NCBI RefSeq assembly: GCF_028372415.1
Contig: NC_092876.1
Coordinates: 223,832,528 to 223,896,527, forward strand
Origin: Notamacropus eugenii
Taxonomy: Eukaryota > Chordata > Mammalia > Diprotodontia > Macropodidae
Length of the DNA stretch: 64,000 nt
Direction of reading: 5' to 3'
Part shown: piece by piece, positions 10,478-22,768 of the stretch
Layout of the letters: every line of letters starts with the position of its first letter
Numbering within the stretch: the stretch's first letter is position 1
Made by a program: the position numbers and the translations under genes
The notes under the pieces: model-generated
The model's input: the letters and a program-made list of their open reading frames with translations, nothing else
Told to the model about the DNA's origin: nothing
Databases searched by the model: none

Positions 10478-11719
10478 CAGTTAATCCTCAACATTCTTGT
10501 GTTTAAGTTTCTCAGCTTCAAGCTGTATTCTGTTTTTATTAAGAGGCTCATTTTCACTTTTCTATAGATAACTACACACATTCTTGGCTATGTGAAGTAG
10601 AGGAAAAAATGAAGGTCTTGGTGCTTTCAAGTTTGTGGAGTAGTTGGTATCTTACTATGTTCTTCACTGGTCTTGTTCACCCCACCATTGTAAAGAGTTC
10701 CAACGTCTATTCCTTGCATATTTGTATTGTTTTCCTTTAAAACTCAAGCTTTATGTTGTAATTATGCCCCAAAAGCGTGGTACAAGTCCTCTAGGTTCTA
10801 AGCCCAAGTGTTTAGAATCAGTGATGTGGTTTAGTAAGAAAATAAAGGTGTTAGATAAACTTCGTGCTGGAATGTCAAAAGCCACTGTTGATCTAATCAA
10901 TTAGTGACTAGCTTAGAGGTATCAAGGCTGCCAATTCCACCACAGATCACAGCCTTTTGGTTAAACATCAATTCACTTCTGCTATGCTCCCATATTCTGA
11001 AATTGTTAAGGATTTCAAGTGGCACAAGAAGTAGACATTATTGATGGAGTATTTCAAGCTGTTGCATCCCTCATGATTTCCAACACCATCTACCAGCTAT
11101 GAAAGACCATACTGGAAATGAGGTCCAGTCCCAGCATCTTCTGATAACACCCATAAAAATCTCAGCAATCTCTCCCTTGGTTTTCAGAGGGTGAGGTAGA
11201 GAGTTTTATACTAGTATAGTACACAGTACAATACCCTAACATCACCATCTGACATGGTGGAAGAGAAGATTTAGGTTAAAAAATGATTTAGTTTAAAGAA
11301 TTTTATTTGTTGTGCAGTATTTATGGTACTATAGATTTCATGCACTATAAAAAGTGAGTATTGTCTAAAATCAACTTTTTTTCATCAAGATGTTAGCATA
11401 AAAGGTCACAGATTTCTAGGGAATTCCTAGCATGAAAAAATGTTTTTCATGTTACCAATTTTATTTTGTGTACTGTGTTTTATGGATTATTTCATTGTTG
11501 TTGTGTTAGGAAAAGTGCATATTATCAGAACTAATGTTGTGCTATAAAGAATTGCATGCATAAAAGCGTATTTTCAGTAATCTATCAAAGGATGAAAGTT
11601 TTTGGTGGTCATGAGAACTAATTCCCTTGTTCTCATAGGTTCAATATATCAACATTTGCATTTTTTACTTTTGTTCCATTTTCTAGGAATATTGCCCTCA
11701 TGAAAGTTGAGGGTTGACT
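10478..11719 (+). mobile_element. Tigger-like (Tc1/mariner-pogo) DNA transposon, internally deleted
   Basis: The ends are inverted repeats: 5' 'CAGTTAATCCTCAAC' and 3' 'GTTGAGGGTTGACT', close to the Tigger end 'CAGTCAACCCTCAA', with TA on both sides (10476-10477, 11720-11721). A coding remnant from 10763 reads 'MPQKRGTSPLGSKPK...KIKVLDKLRAGMSKATV', fitting the N-terminal helix-turn-helix region of Tigger transposase, and stops after about 46 codons. Most of the transposase is missing. The 3' part resembles Tigger 3' non-coding sequence ('AAATCAACTTTTTTTCATCA'). Dead copy. Confidence 0.75.
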
Positions 11720-11721
11720 TA

Positions 11722-12200
11722 TACTATTGATGTTGTGAAGCTAGAAATAAAAATATTTGGCAATGGATTAGATATGTGGAGTGAGTGAGAATAAAGAGTT
11801 GAAGATGATATTGAGGTTAGGAGCCTGACTGACTGAGAGAATGGTTCCACTTTCTATGGTAATGGAGCACTTTAGAAGGGAGTAGTTTCTCTGGGGAAAT
11901 TTGGATATGTTGACTTTGAGATGCCTCAGATCTCAGAACTCCATAATGTTTGAAGATGCGTGACTGTATGTAGCTCATTAGGGAGATTGGGGCTGGATAT
12001 CATCTAATGGGATCTAGGATTCATCTTCATAGAAATGGTAATTCAATCCAAGGGAACTGAAAAAAAATCACTAAGTGATATAGTACTGTAGGAAAAGAGA
12101 AAAAGGACCAAGGTAAAGATGACGGGGATACCCACCTTTAATAAGTAAGATATGGGTAAAGAACTAACAAAGGAGACTGAGAAGTAGTGATCTTTATCAA
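11722..12200 (-). mobile_element. L2 LINE, reverse-transcriptase segment (right part of a split copy)
   Basis: The minus strand near 12090-12135 translates to a degraded 'GVPQGSVLGPFLFS' motif ('TLVLFLFS' is visible), the conserved RT block of L2/CR1 LINEs. Continuing toward 11722 it carries the 'GVILDSSLSL...IQSIAK' region. With 9805-10475 this is one L2 copy interrupted by the Tigger-like element. Confidence 0.7.
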
Positions 12201-12329
12201 AATGCTTTTCAACTTTGATTTCTGGATTTTGCCTTCTGAGTATATTTCAATACTAGTCTATCATCCCCCTTCCCACCCACCTATTTCTTCTGAAAGAGTT
12301 ATATTCTTTCAAGCCAAGTTCTAGTCATG

Positions 12330-12480
12330 GGTCTCAGTCAGTCGATAGTCAATAAACATCTATTAAGTGCCTACTATTTACTAAACACCACGTTAAACGC
12401 TGGAGATACAAAAAAAAAAAAAGGGCAAAAGACAGTCCCTCCCTTATTACAATCTAATGGTGGAGACAAGTCACAAAAAG
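12330..12480 (-). mobile_element. L2 3'-end fragment
   Basis: 'CAATAAACATCTATTAAGTG' then 'CCTACTATTTACTAAACACC' and 'CAGTCCCTCCCTTATTACAA' 'TCTAATGGTGGAGACA' is the reverse complement of the marsupial L2 3' terminus. Confidence 0.75.
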
Positions 12481-12631
12481 AAGATGAAAAGCAAAGGGAT
12501 GAGAGGATAATGGTAGAGGAGGAAATGTGAGATGCTTGCTTTGGGAGCATTCCCAAAGGGAATGGGAGGATCTCATGCCATGGAGTCTCAGTCTTACCAG
12601 TGAAGTTGTTTGCTTTCTTCAAGTCGATTCA

Positions 12632-12715
12632 AATTGCCAAACTTACAAGCATTTATTAAGTGCCTACTATGTACCAAACACTATGTTAAATACTGGAAAA
12701 TAAAAAAAAAGACAT
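12632..12715 (-). mobile_element. L2 3'-end fragment, second copy
   Basis: 'AGCATTTATTAAGTGCCTAC' 'TATGTACCAAACACTATGTT' repeats the terminus seen 300 bases upstream, ending in an A-run. Confidence 0.7.
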
Positions 12716-12719
12716 TAAG

Positions 12720-13155
12720 ATTTTTCTCATGCTCCCTGGCTTGTTCACCTCACCCCAGTTTGCACTGACAAAGATCTCTTAAACAAAACTTAGGCATGGT
12801 TCATGTATAGGGTCTTTTTTGAAAGGAATTAATAGACTCTTGAAACATGAAATAGTTTGTGGGAGTGATGATCAGGTATTGATTTACATCTCTGACTTGT
12901 GCTGCTAGCACAACTCACAAGTCCAGATCTCTTGACTAGCAAGGTCATGGCTCACCCTTCTGGTGGCAGTCATGTTCTCTAAGAAGATTCAAGGACTTCA
13001 TATCTTATGAATTTACAGGGTAGCCACCAATGCTGACAACATATATCTCTCAAGATCACTGTTCAGTTACCTTTGCCAGAAAAAGAAACACAAAGCAGAT
13101 GAGATAGGCTGAAATTCAGTCTTAGGTTCCCCTAGACAAGAACATGTTTACACTG
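12720..13155. other. Unassigned non-coding DNA
   Basis: No open frame or named repeat. With 13300-13700, which flanks an L2 tail, it has lower AT content than its neighbours and could be one older interrupted element. I see no terminal repeats to prove that. Confidence 0.4.
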
Positions 13156-13159
13156 ACAC

Positions 13160-13295
13160 CAATAAATCAATAAACATTTATTAAGTGCACCCTATATGAC
13201 AGGCACTATGCTAGGAGGAGAGAATACAAAAACAGTCAAAAAGACAGTTCCTGATCTCAAGGAACTTATAATCTAATGTAACCTATATTATATAG
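13160..13295 (-). mobile_element. L2 3'-end fragment
   Basis: 'CAATAAACATTTATTAAGTG' , 'GACAGGCACTATGCTAGG' and 'GATCTCAAGGAACTTATAAT' are the reverse complement of the L2 terminus. It is followed by a small local repeat of 'TATCTAATCTAATCTATGTA'. Confidence 0.75.
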
Positions 13296-13299
13296 GTAT

Positions 13300-13719
13300 C
13301 TAATCTAATCTATGTAACGGCTATAGCTGAAGTTGGGGAGAATAAAGGACTCCTTTGAAGTCCCCTGACTCTCCCCCTCCATTGAAGATATCCCTTGGTG
13401 GATTCCCATATCATGTCTTAAAAGAAAGGAAAGGATAGAGAGGTAAAGTTATTGTCCTTTCCTTTTGAAGTCTACTAGGTGAATGATTCTCTGAGCTTAG
13501 TCACTAATCAACTTTGATACAGTTTCCTGTCCCAACAGTAAGGGTCCAGCTGAAAAACACGGGGTCAAACATGCCCTTTAGTAAGGGCCTCAGAACAAAG
13601 TCCCACAGAAGTCTCTGGGAGACAGATCCATCCTTATCTATCTTTCATGGGGTGCCACCTGTTACCTTGGAAAAATAGCCATCACACTGAAGACAGTTAC
13701 AACCAGGGATATCAGGTAA
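13300..13719. other. Unassigned non-coding DNA
   Basis: No feature recognised; see the note on 12720-13155. Confidence 0.4.
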
Positions 13720-14045
13720 TAATAGTTAAAATTTATATTGCATTTTCACTTTCCGTATATCATTTGACACATACAGCAGCCCTGTGAGATTAGCACTACC
13801 TTTGGCAGTGAGGAAATCATAAAGTATATGTATTTAGTGCTTGAAAATTTTCAAAGTTCATTACATTCATTTGTTCATTTAAGCAGCATAGTAACCCTAA
13901 GAATCAGGTATAACTGACGTTATTACCCCCATTTTATAGATGCAGACTTGCTAACGATTACATTGATTGTAAGTATAAGAAGCAGGATTTGAACGTATGA
14001 CTCTTCTGTCTCCAAGTTCAATTCTCCTTCCACTAAACCACGCCC
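13720..14045 (-). mobile_element. Two MIR-type SINE pieces in tandem
   Basis: 13720-13815 holds 'TAATAATAGTTAAAATTTAT' , 'CATTTGACACATACAGCAGC' and 'CCTGTGAGATTAGCA' (MIR 3' half, reversed). 13820-14045 holds 'TATTACCCCCATTTTATAGA' and 'AGCAGGATTTGAACGTATGA' through 'TCCACTAAACCACGCC' (MIR core and tRNA-like half, reversed). Both decayed. Confidence 0.65.
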
Positions 14046-15019
14046 TCCAGAAATAAGAACAAAAGCATAGAAGGGTAAATGGGGAGATAGGTAATACAAG
14101 AGTGATGAATTAATGTCAAAATAAAGTTTAGGAAAAGACGAATGATGCTGAGCCAAGCTCACCTAGGTCAGGAACTAAGTTGGGGGCAATGCACATGTCA
14201 GAATGACACATTCTGGCTATAAACACAAGGCCCACCCTACAAACCATTTACTTTCTTGTTGACGTATTTTCTTTGTTCTTTCTGAGCTTGTAAATGAGGG
14301 TGGGGGGACGACACTTGTTTAGACCAAAAATTATGACATAGCCTATCTAAAATGGCTTAACAAGACTTGCGAAGATGAATAAGCTCACATATAGAAAGCC
14401 CTTTGAGCTTCTAAGAAGACAGGCACACTATAAATACAAGGTGCTATTGCTGTGATATTAGGTACATTAGCCCAATCGATTGTGTAACTGGCGAGAAATG
14501 TGAGCTAGTGAATCCGCTTCACAATGAGGATTGCATTATGCAGTGTGTATAAATATCTACATATAATGCTGCATTAATGGAGTTTCTTATATTTGATTTC
14601 TTTCTTTTGAAACTAATGGCAGAGGAAAAATCCTATGTGCTTGTAAGTGCCTACCTCCAAAATGAAGTTGCAGAATGATACCATAGCTATGCATTATTAA
14701 TTATTAAACAGGGAAACTAAAAATCATAGCCATGTAGCTTTCAGAAAAGAATGTCCAAGTGGTGTTTATGTGACTAATTTCTGCTGAACTCTCTCTGTAA
14801 TTGAACAACTGGAAAATGTCCCTGTTCTCTTTCCCAGTGACTTCATTGTCTTCACCTTTACCGTACCTGTATTTCTCCTTCTTCTCACAGGTCCTTTTTT
14901 TTTCTTTTCCCCTTCTTTCTTTTATGTTACCTCTCCTTTTGTTTTCTTTTATTTTCTTTTTTAAAAAAAATTTGTTTATGCCTAAATTGCCACCTTGTAT
15001 TATCTATAAATAAAACATA
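14046..15019. other. Unassigned non-coding DNA with a pyrimidine patch
   Basis: No gene seen. 14855-14965 is T/C-rich and produces a spurious 70-codon plus-strand frame. Confidence 0.5.
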
Positions 15020-16200
15020 CATAGAGGCAAAAATAAATGAATGACCTTTATCCATTGACCCCCCAAGGCATCCAATAAGGGGCTTGTAGCACTGGCCCCT
15101 CTGTACATAATGAACTAGTCTACTGCTCCTGCTTAGACTCAGAGAGAAAAAATTTCAGCAACAAAAACCAACAATAAAAACCATGTTTCCCATGTCTTCC
15201 TAGTCAGGATATTTTAGCTATTAGATATATAATCTAAGACTATATGAAAAACTATAGCAGCTGACTTGTGTGCCTTCATTCTTGGTTGAGTCATGTACTA
15301 TTCCCCTATTGGCTCAGTCTTAAGCAACGGTGGCAGGAAGTTCCTTGAAGCTGGGAAATGCATTTAGGATCTGCCATCCATAAAACATTCTCATTGTGGC
15401 AACGTCCTGTCTTTGAGCTCAGGTAGAGGTGCCAGAGATTTTTCTCTATCATTGTTCATTCACATTGTCATAATGTGATGGGGTTTTCTTTTTTTTCCAA
15501 TCTGGAGAGAAAATATGTATCACGTTTGGGGTCTGACTAAATATTCTCTCCCAAGTGTTCTTCTGTAGGTGTCAACAGATGTGATCTCAGGTAATGAAAT
15601 ACATGTAGTGGCCCATTTTGTTAGTTCTTGCCTCAAGAGAATCTTCATGTTGGGTTAAAAAAATGAAACTTATTTCAATGAGCAGGTTATCTTTCAAAAC
15701 CTTGATATGCTTGGCATCTGTGTCCTCCTGAAATTTTCTTATTACCTTATGAATGGGCATCATGCCATGCTAGCAGATGGGCATAAAGCATGCCAAAGAG
15801 CTAGGATGTGTATCATTTTGAGTATTAGCTTCCAGAAGCCTGTGCAGTTTTAAATGCAGTTTTTGGATTTAGGTACCAACCAGGGAGTAGGCAAGACTAT
15901 TCAGGGAATTGTCAAGATATTAGAGAGTCTTTTCATATGTTGCTGAGCAGAGGAAGCCCCAGAGGAGTGAAAAGCAAACTCTGTGCTTCCATTCCTGGCC
16001 CTGTGGGACTGTGCATCCTCCTCCCAATATCACCTAGAGTTTAGTGTTAAAGGCTAAGGACTTCTGTCTGAAAACCTCTGATAGTCCACTGTCTTGGAGG
16101 TGTCTCAGAGAAGAGGTATAAATCACGTAGCAACTCTCATAGTCTCTTCTGGGCTCTTTAAGTTAACAGAAGTTCCTACTTCTCCTTGGAAAGTGGACAG
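15020..16200. other. Unassigned block, possible decayed coding-derived sequence on the minus strand
   Basis: I cannot name a repeat here. The minus strand from about 15768 to 15595 is open for 58 codons and begins 'MMPIHKVIRKFQEDTDAKHI', with a residue mix more like protein than chance. The flanks have stops in all frames. It could be a decayed retrocopy or element-derived fragment; chance is also possible. Confidence 0.25.
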
Positions 16201-16734
16201 CAAAATAATTCATTAATAAAAACGACTCCAAGCAACACTGAGGCTAAAATAAATTTTTATTATGCTACTACTGAAGAAAAGTTAATGCCAAAATATATTT
16301 GATAAAATTAAATTGTTAGAAGTTGAGAACAATTAAAATTCTGATCAGGTGGAAGAGTAGGAAAGCATTCTTAGCCTTGTTCTAAACAGCTAAAGAGAAG
16401 AGGAAGCTTGAGTGATATTCTAATAAACTATTGCCTCAAACTTGATTTTGGAGCCTAAAAATTATTCAAATCTTCTATCTTCCCAGATTTTCTAAACTCA
16501 TTGTTCCTTAATAGTGTGGAGGGTTTCTGTTGTTATTTCTTTTAATTGTGACCATCATATATTCAGAGCTTTCTAAAGGCTTATTAATTCATTAATTGAT
16601 TTCACTTGTGGTCAAATAAATTACCTTTTTTTTAAAAAAAAAAAGAAAAATAAGATTTTTTGCACAAAGAAAATTTCCCTCATTTGTGAGTTTATTTTCT
16701 TTTTTTAGAATATAATTTAACTGATTTTAATTAA

Positions 16735-16970
16735 ATTGAATAAACATTTGTCTATTGTTTTCAGAGCACTGTGCTAAGGATTAAAGAATATGCAAATTTT
16801 AGATTAAACACTATCCAGCCCTCATCTAGTAGGATGGTTACATACATATAGACCACAGTAAAGCACAATAAGACCTAAGAGCATCAAGGATGGGAAGGAA
16901 GACAATCATTTTAGATCTGAGGAAGGAAATGTCATTGTAATACTTGTCCTCCAAACTTGCACTCTAAGGT
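16735..16970 (-). mobile_element. L2 3'-end fragment
   Basis: 'TTGAATAAACATTTGTCTAT' , 'AGAGCACTGTGCTAAGGATT' and 'CCAGCCCTCATCTAGTAGGA' approximate the reversed L2 terminus. Confidence 0.55.
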
Positions 16971-19284
16971 TGGGTTCTCCAGGTGATGACACCAGGATAA
17001 AGTACTCTGTGGTTTTGTCCTCCTCAGGAGCCCAAACATTTTGATAGATAGCTAAAGGACCTGATGAACTAAAAACAAAGGTATTTACTAACAGAGCATA
17101 GTAAACAAAAATGCAGTGAAATGGCATTTCCATAAACCTGGGACATACCATATCTCTCAAAAATACATGAAGCATCAGTGGAAAGAATTGACAATGAAAG
17201 GGTTCACAAGTGGAAAGGCACATGCATAGGGACTACATGTGGCAAAAACACATGCAAGAGTGGAGTGCATATGACACTGTAGGCCTACAGGGCTACTCAT
17301 GATCCCATGCAATTCCATAGACCTTGGTCTCACAGACTCCACCAGATTCAATTTCCCTAGGTGCTGCCATATCTTTCTCCATTGGATCCTAGTAGATAGT
17401 ACACTTTGTGGCTATTGTTACCGCTGCTTTCAATCCCAGGATCAGCTGACATTCTGGCCTAGGATGGTACAACCATGAATGCTTAGGCAAAATCAGAGGC
17501 CACACCCTTGGACCAGCATGAATCTCTGTTCTAGGGCCTGTCATCTCCTGAGTAGAATATCAGCTCTAGGTGGTAGATTCTCAGCTTCCTTCACCAACTT
17601 ACTTTGATTCAGCAACTTGACTTCCTTTTTAAACTGCAAGCAGCATATGTCTCCCAAAGTCATGTGTTGCTAAAGCTAAATGCTATTGTCAATGGCACAG
17701 AAGAAGAGAGTGAAATCCTTTCCCTTGTCCCCCTGTCCCTTGCTGTACTCCTTAAGAATTGCAAGGAAAAAGCTTTTAAAAAACGTTCTTAAGAGGTATG
17801 TTATTCTTTCATTTGAGTCTATCTTCTAGGCTTACTCTGAAACCCAAATGCAATGAGTGAAGGAAAGGGCACCCGGGCAGATCCATGGCCTTTACCAATA
17901 CTGAGCTGTTTCCTGGCCTTTTCACACACACAAAAAATAAACCACTAAACAAATGAAAGCAGTTAACCATCACATTCTCCTTAATCCTATTATTTTATCC
18001 AGAAAATTAGGGGAATCTTGATCAACCTTCTCGACTACATCTTATCAACTGAAAAGAAATGTATATCTATACTACTTGGATCATGGACATTACATAGAGG
18101 AAAAGAAAAATACAATAGAGAACCCTCACCAAAAATCTCTTTATGTAAGACACTCAGTGATATAATAAAAAATGGTTCCTACTGTATCTTATTTGCAAAG
18201 AGAAGTCCAAGCTATGACCAGTAAGACTGAGAAATTAGTCTTATGCTAGAGCATTTTCCATAATAAAATTACTGGCATTTGGTTTTTTTTTTAACTACTA
18301 ACAATATATTATTAAACTAGCATTTATTTTCAATTAAATTCAATTAACATTTCTAAACACACAGTTTATGTTTAAGTCATTATATTTGTTGGAGAATAAA
18401 GCAGTGCTTTGAGGTAGAGGTTGCTCCTGAGTTAAATCCTAAGGAAACTAAGAATTTCCATTTTCAATGCTTTTGCCTTATCTCCATTTTGCTTATTGTT
18501 TTGACAACATTGTATTGTTTAATTTTTATTTAATTTTTATGTTTTTGAGTGCTGCTTTGGGAAAGATAGAAAAAAGAAAGAAGATCACACATAGGTAACA
18601 AAAACTGCAATGGAGTTTTGTATGCAACTAAATTCTAAGACAGATGACTATGGTTGCCTAACCAAAAACATAGAATCCTAATGGTGATTCTTATTAGAAT
18701 TAAACTATTTCATGTATTCATTATGCTCTTCTGTTATAATTTCCAATAATATTTTAAGAAAAATACATTTATTAGGGTAATAAGGTGACTTTCATATTGA
18801 GGCAATACAATTTCTCTTTTAGAAAGTTAATTAGATAGGATTATAGCAGTTGATATTAATTATTTGAATTACTTTTGACTACTTAAGTTTAAAAATTAAA
18901 AAAATATCTAAACTGATCTAGCACTGATTAAAGCTAGACAAGACTTATTAAGGTGGAAATAAAAAAAACAGATACCCTATGAGTTGTAGGGAATTTAAAC
19001 GAACCTGACATCAATCACATGTCTATTTACTATTTTGTTTGACACATGGCATCTTTTTTTGGCTATTTAGTCACCTCAGGAAATCATAATAAGAAAAATG
19101 AATGGAAGGGCTGGTTAAATGTGCCCAAACCACTAGCAAAAGCTGGACATTATGTTATCATAGATCCTTAGAGGTATAGGAAAGTTCTATGAATCCACTG
19201 AAGGGAAGATTTCCCCCCTTTTGGTAATCTTTCTGGCCTGTTATTTCATTGTTGGCACCTAGATGCTTATTGGCATAACCAATA
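16971..19284. other. Unassigned non-coding DNA (2.3 kb)
   Basis: No supported gene. The 105-codon minus frame at 16906-17223, the 62-codon frame at 17604 and the 68-codon frame at 18018 show no recognisable family, no domain and no splice context. 18250-18960 is very AT-rich. May contain unrecognised old repeats. Confidence 0.45.
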
Positions 19285-19505
19285 CCAATATTTTTTAAAT
19301 TAAATTTTTATTTGATTTTCAATTCTGAATTCCCTGTCTCCCACCTCTGTATTTCCCACCCATTGAAAAGTCAAGAGAAACAAAATCTATTAGAAATATG
19401 TAAACTCAAGCAAAACAAATTCTCACATTAGTCATGTCCAAAAAATAAAATGTGTTTCAATCTGTACTCTGAGTCTATCAGTTCTCTAGAGATGAGTAGC
19501 ATGTT
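19285..19505 (-). mobile_element. L1 3'UTR fragment
   Basis: 'TTTTTATTTGATTTTCAATT' , 'TATTTCCCACCCATTGAAAA' , 'CACATTAGTCATGTCCAAAA' and 'GAGTCTATCAGTTCTCTAGA' are the reversed 3'UTR of the L1 type present at 59.4-61.0 kb. It abuts a plus-strand L1 of a different 3'UTR type. Confidence 0.65.
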
Positions 19506-19509
19506 TAAT

Positions 19510-21674
19510 CATGGAATTATGATGTCTTAACAGAAGTGAAAGAAATAGAAGGAATCAGAATAGGTAATGAGGTAATAAGACTATTCCGTTTTTCAGATAA
19601 TTTGATAATATACTTAGAAAAATCAAAAGATTCAACTAAAAAGTTAGTTGAAACAATAATTTTAGCAAAGTAGCAGGATGTGCAAAGTAAATCCAAATAA
19701 ATCATTAGCATGCCAATATACCACAAACAAAACCCTGCAAGCATAGGTAATAAGAGAGATTCCATTTAAAATAACTCAAGACAGTATAAAATACCTGAGA
19801 GTAACCGGCCAAACCAAATCTTGGAACTATATGGACAAAATTATTTTAAAAAGTTTTATAAAAAAACCAGATTCAAATAATTGGAGAAATAGTAATTGTT
19901 CATGGGAGGCAGGGCCAATATAATACAAATGACAATTTTATCTGAAGTGATTTATATATTCAATGCTATCCCAATTAAGTTATCAAAAATTTTTTTACTG
20001 AATTAGAGAAAATGATAATAAAATTCATTTGGAGGAACAAAAAGTCAAGAATATCAAAGGAGTTAATTCTTTAAAAATGTAAAGGAAAGAGCCTTATCAG
20101 TATCAGATCTTACACTATGTTATAAGGCTGTAATTATAAAAATTATCTGGTACTGGCTAAGGAATAGAAAGGTAGATCAGTGGAATATAGTAGACATACA
20201 ATTTACAATAGTAAATAAATATAGTAATCTTGTATTTGACAAGTATAAAGACAAGTTTGGGGGATAAGAATTCATTATTTTGCAAAAATTGTTGGGAAAT
20301 CTGGAAAACAGTCTGGCAGAAATTGGGCATAGAACAATATCTTACACTATTTACCAAGATAAGATTAAAGTGTATATATGACCTACATATAGAGATTTTA
20401 AAAGAAAAATTTTAAAACATGAAATATATTACCTATCAGACTTATCAATAACTAAACAATTTGTGAATAAACAAGGGACAGAAACCAGTGTGAAGTATGA
20501 AATGGACAATTTTGGTTACAGTAAATTAAAAAGGTTTTGTACAAATAAAGCATATGTAGCTAAGATCAGAAGGAAAGCAGAAAATTGGGAGGGCATTATA
20601 TAGACAGATTCACAGATAAAGGCCTCATATATCAAATATATAAAGAACTTTGTAAAATCTATAAGAATATGAGTCATTCCCCAATTGATAAATAGTTAAA
20701 AGATAGGAACAGGAAGTTTTCAGATGAAGAAATCAAAACGATTTATAATCATATGAAAAATACTCTATTGATTATGCAAATTAAAACAACCTTGAGGTAT
20801 CATTTTATACCTATCAAATTGGCTAAAATGATTGAAAGGTTAGGCAATAAAAGTTAGAAAGAAAGTGGAAAAAATGAGACATTAATTCACTGTTAGTGGA
20901 ACAGTGAACTGAAGAAACCATTTTGGAGAGGAAGCTGGAATTATGTTCAAAGAGTTATTAAGCTACCTATAACCTTTGACCCAGCAATACCACTACTAGG
21001 TCTGTTTCCCAAAATGATTAGGAAAAAAAAAGAACCTGTATGTTCTAAAACAGTTATAGCAGTTCTCTTTGTGTTGGCAAAGAACTGGTCATTGTGGTAA
21101 TGCCCATCAATCAGGAATGGTTGAACAAGTTGTGGCATATGATGGTGATGGATTATTACTGTGCTATGAGAAATGATGAGCTTGATGATCTTAGAAAAAC
21201 ATCGATAGACTTGCATGAAATAATGAAGAGTAAAATGAACAGAACCACGAGAATGTTGGGTAAAACAACAATATTATTTTAAAAACAATTTTGATCAAGT
21301 TGACTAAAATGACTAAGTCGTTTGGATTATTATGAAGACCCAAATTAACTGCAAAGGACATATAAAAGAAGACACTATCTGCAAGAGGAGAAAGAACCAA
21401 CAAATTGAAGTATGTAGAGAATGGTTTTGTGTGTGTATGTGTGTGTGTGTGTGTGTGTGTATTGTATCTAATGGTAGACATCTCTAGGGTGGGGGAGGGG
21501 AGGAAAGAAAAAAGTGAAAAAAGAATGTTTAATGATAACTTTATTATACATTTAAAGGGAATAGCAAGTTGTACATAAAAGATTTGCAGTTTTGCATATA
21601 ATCATCTTTTCTATTCTACTATGTTATGAAAATACTTGTTTTGTTTCTTAAATTTAGAATAAAATAAAAAAAAG
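19510..21674 (+). mobile_element. L1 LINE, 5'-truncated: ORF2 C-terminal part and 3'UTR
   Basis: Forward translation, with stops and shifts, passes 'EVKEIEGIRIGNEVIRLFRF' then 'SDNLIIYLEKSKDSTKKLVE' (the RT block normally containing FADD; here the key Asp pair reads SDN), 'FNAIPIKLSKIFFTELEKMI', 'ALSVSDLTLCYKAVIIKIIW' followed by 'YWLRNRKVDQW', the last parts of ORF2. The 3' region has 'TTTGACCCAGCAATACCACT' and 'GAATGGTTGAACAAGTTGTG', then a TG microsatellite, 'GAATAGCAAGTTGTACATAA' and an A-rich end. The copy starts within RT, so it is a dead 5'-truncated insertion. The 60-96 codon ORFs inside are fragments. Confidence 0.85.
21427..21461. repeat. (TG)n microsatellite
   Basis: TG repeat inside the 3'UTR of the L1 copy. 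Antisense reading gives a poly-His-Thr stretch in a spurious 96-codon ORF. Confidence 0.95.
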
Positions 21675-22477
21675 AATTGTGGTATGTCACATTGATCAGA
21701 GATAGTAAATATTTCAAAGTTGTTTTTCTTTCAAATATCCTTATTCCAACACCTTTAAAAATGTTCATATATCAAATTCTTGCCCTGCTGACATCTTTAC
21801 TGATCCATGATAAGTATAGCATAAACCCATTATCTTAGAAATATTTTATTTTGATCCTGTTTTCTAAGGAAATTAAAATACTAATACTACATTTCATTGT
21901 AGATGAAAGTCAAGGTAATTTGGATCACAGTATCTTTTTGTCACTGTCTTTGCTAATAGTCAAAGGTAAGTTGCTCTGATAGCTACAAACTTTTCTTAGG
22001 AACAAAAAAGTTGGCATCATTTTAATCATAATTTGTATAATTTATAGAAACTTAGAAAAATATGTTAAATATACTATTTCATTTGCCTCACATAACAACC
22101 CAGATATTGTATTGTGGAATAATTTTTCATTCCTCCTACATATGCCTGCTGATTTATCTCACAGATGAAGGATACTGTAAAATGGGCATTACTGAATAGA
22201 ATCCCTGAATAAATATTAACCAGTTTATTCCACTTATAAAGAAAGCTTGTTTTGAATGAAGTTAATGATCTTTAAAGCAATCAAGTTCTTGAGCCATGAA
22301 ACTCCTGCTCCAAATTCCCAATCTATGACTTTATAGAGAAGAGAATGAACATCTAGACTGGGAAAATGGTTCATTGAACCTATATAAAGCCATGACATCA
22401 GTTTCCTATCTTTTCACAGTGATCAGTAAGAAGATAAGATCAGTCATGGAGTGAGCCAATCTTTTTTCTACCTTCTT
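21675..22477. other. Unassigned AT-rich DNA
   Basis: No feature recognised. 'CAGATGAAGGATACTGTAAA' near 22163 hints at a decayed MIR, too weak to call. Confidence 0.4.
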
Positions 22478-22768
22478 CCTTTTCTTGTTCTGCCTGCTGG
22501 TTTCCCTCACTTCTTTTAAGTCCCAGCTGAAATGTCTTTTACAGGAAGACCTTCCCAGTCTTTCTCTTAATTCTATTGCCTACCCTCTTTTAACTAATTC
22601 TAGTTTATCCTATGTAGAGTTTGTTTTTTACATATTTGTTTGCATATCTCTTCCATTAGCTACTTGAAGACAGGGAATGTCTTTTGCCTCTTTTTGTATC
22701 CACAGTACTTAGTGCAGTGCCTGGACCATAGAATGGACTTAATAAATGTTGATAACTGGTTGACTCTC
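22478..22768 (+). mobile_element. L2 LINE 3' end
   Basis: 'AAGTCCCAGCTGAAATGTCT' , 'TTACAGGAAGACCTTCCCAG' , 'TATTTGTTTGCATATCTC' , 'TGAAGACAGGGAATGTCTTT' , 'TGCCTCTTTTTGTATCCACA' and 'GGACTTAATAAATGTTGATA' follow the marsupial L2 3' end closely and in order. The two plus ORFs here (60 and 78 codons) are shadows of the ORF2 end. Confidence 0.85.

Noticed and set aside
19285..21674. L1 with 5' inversion (twin priming)
   Set aside because: The reversed piece at 19285-19505 is 3'UTR sequence and not an upstream part of the plus-strand copy, and it is of a different 3'UTR type. Two separate insertions explain it better.
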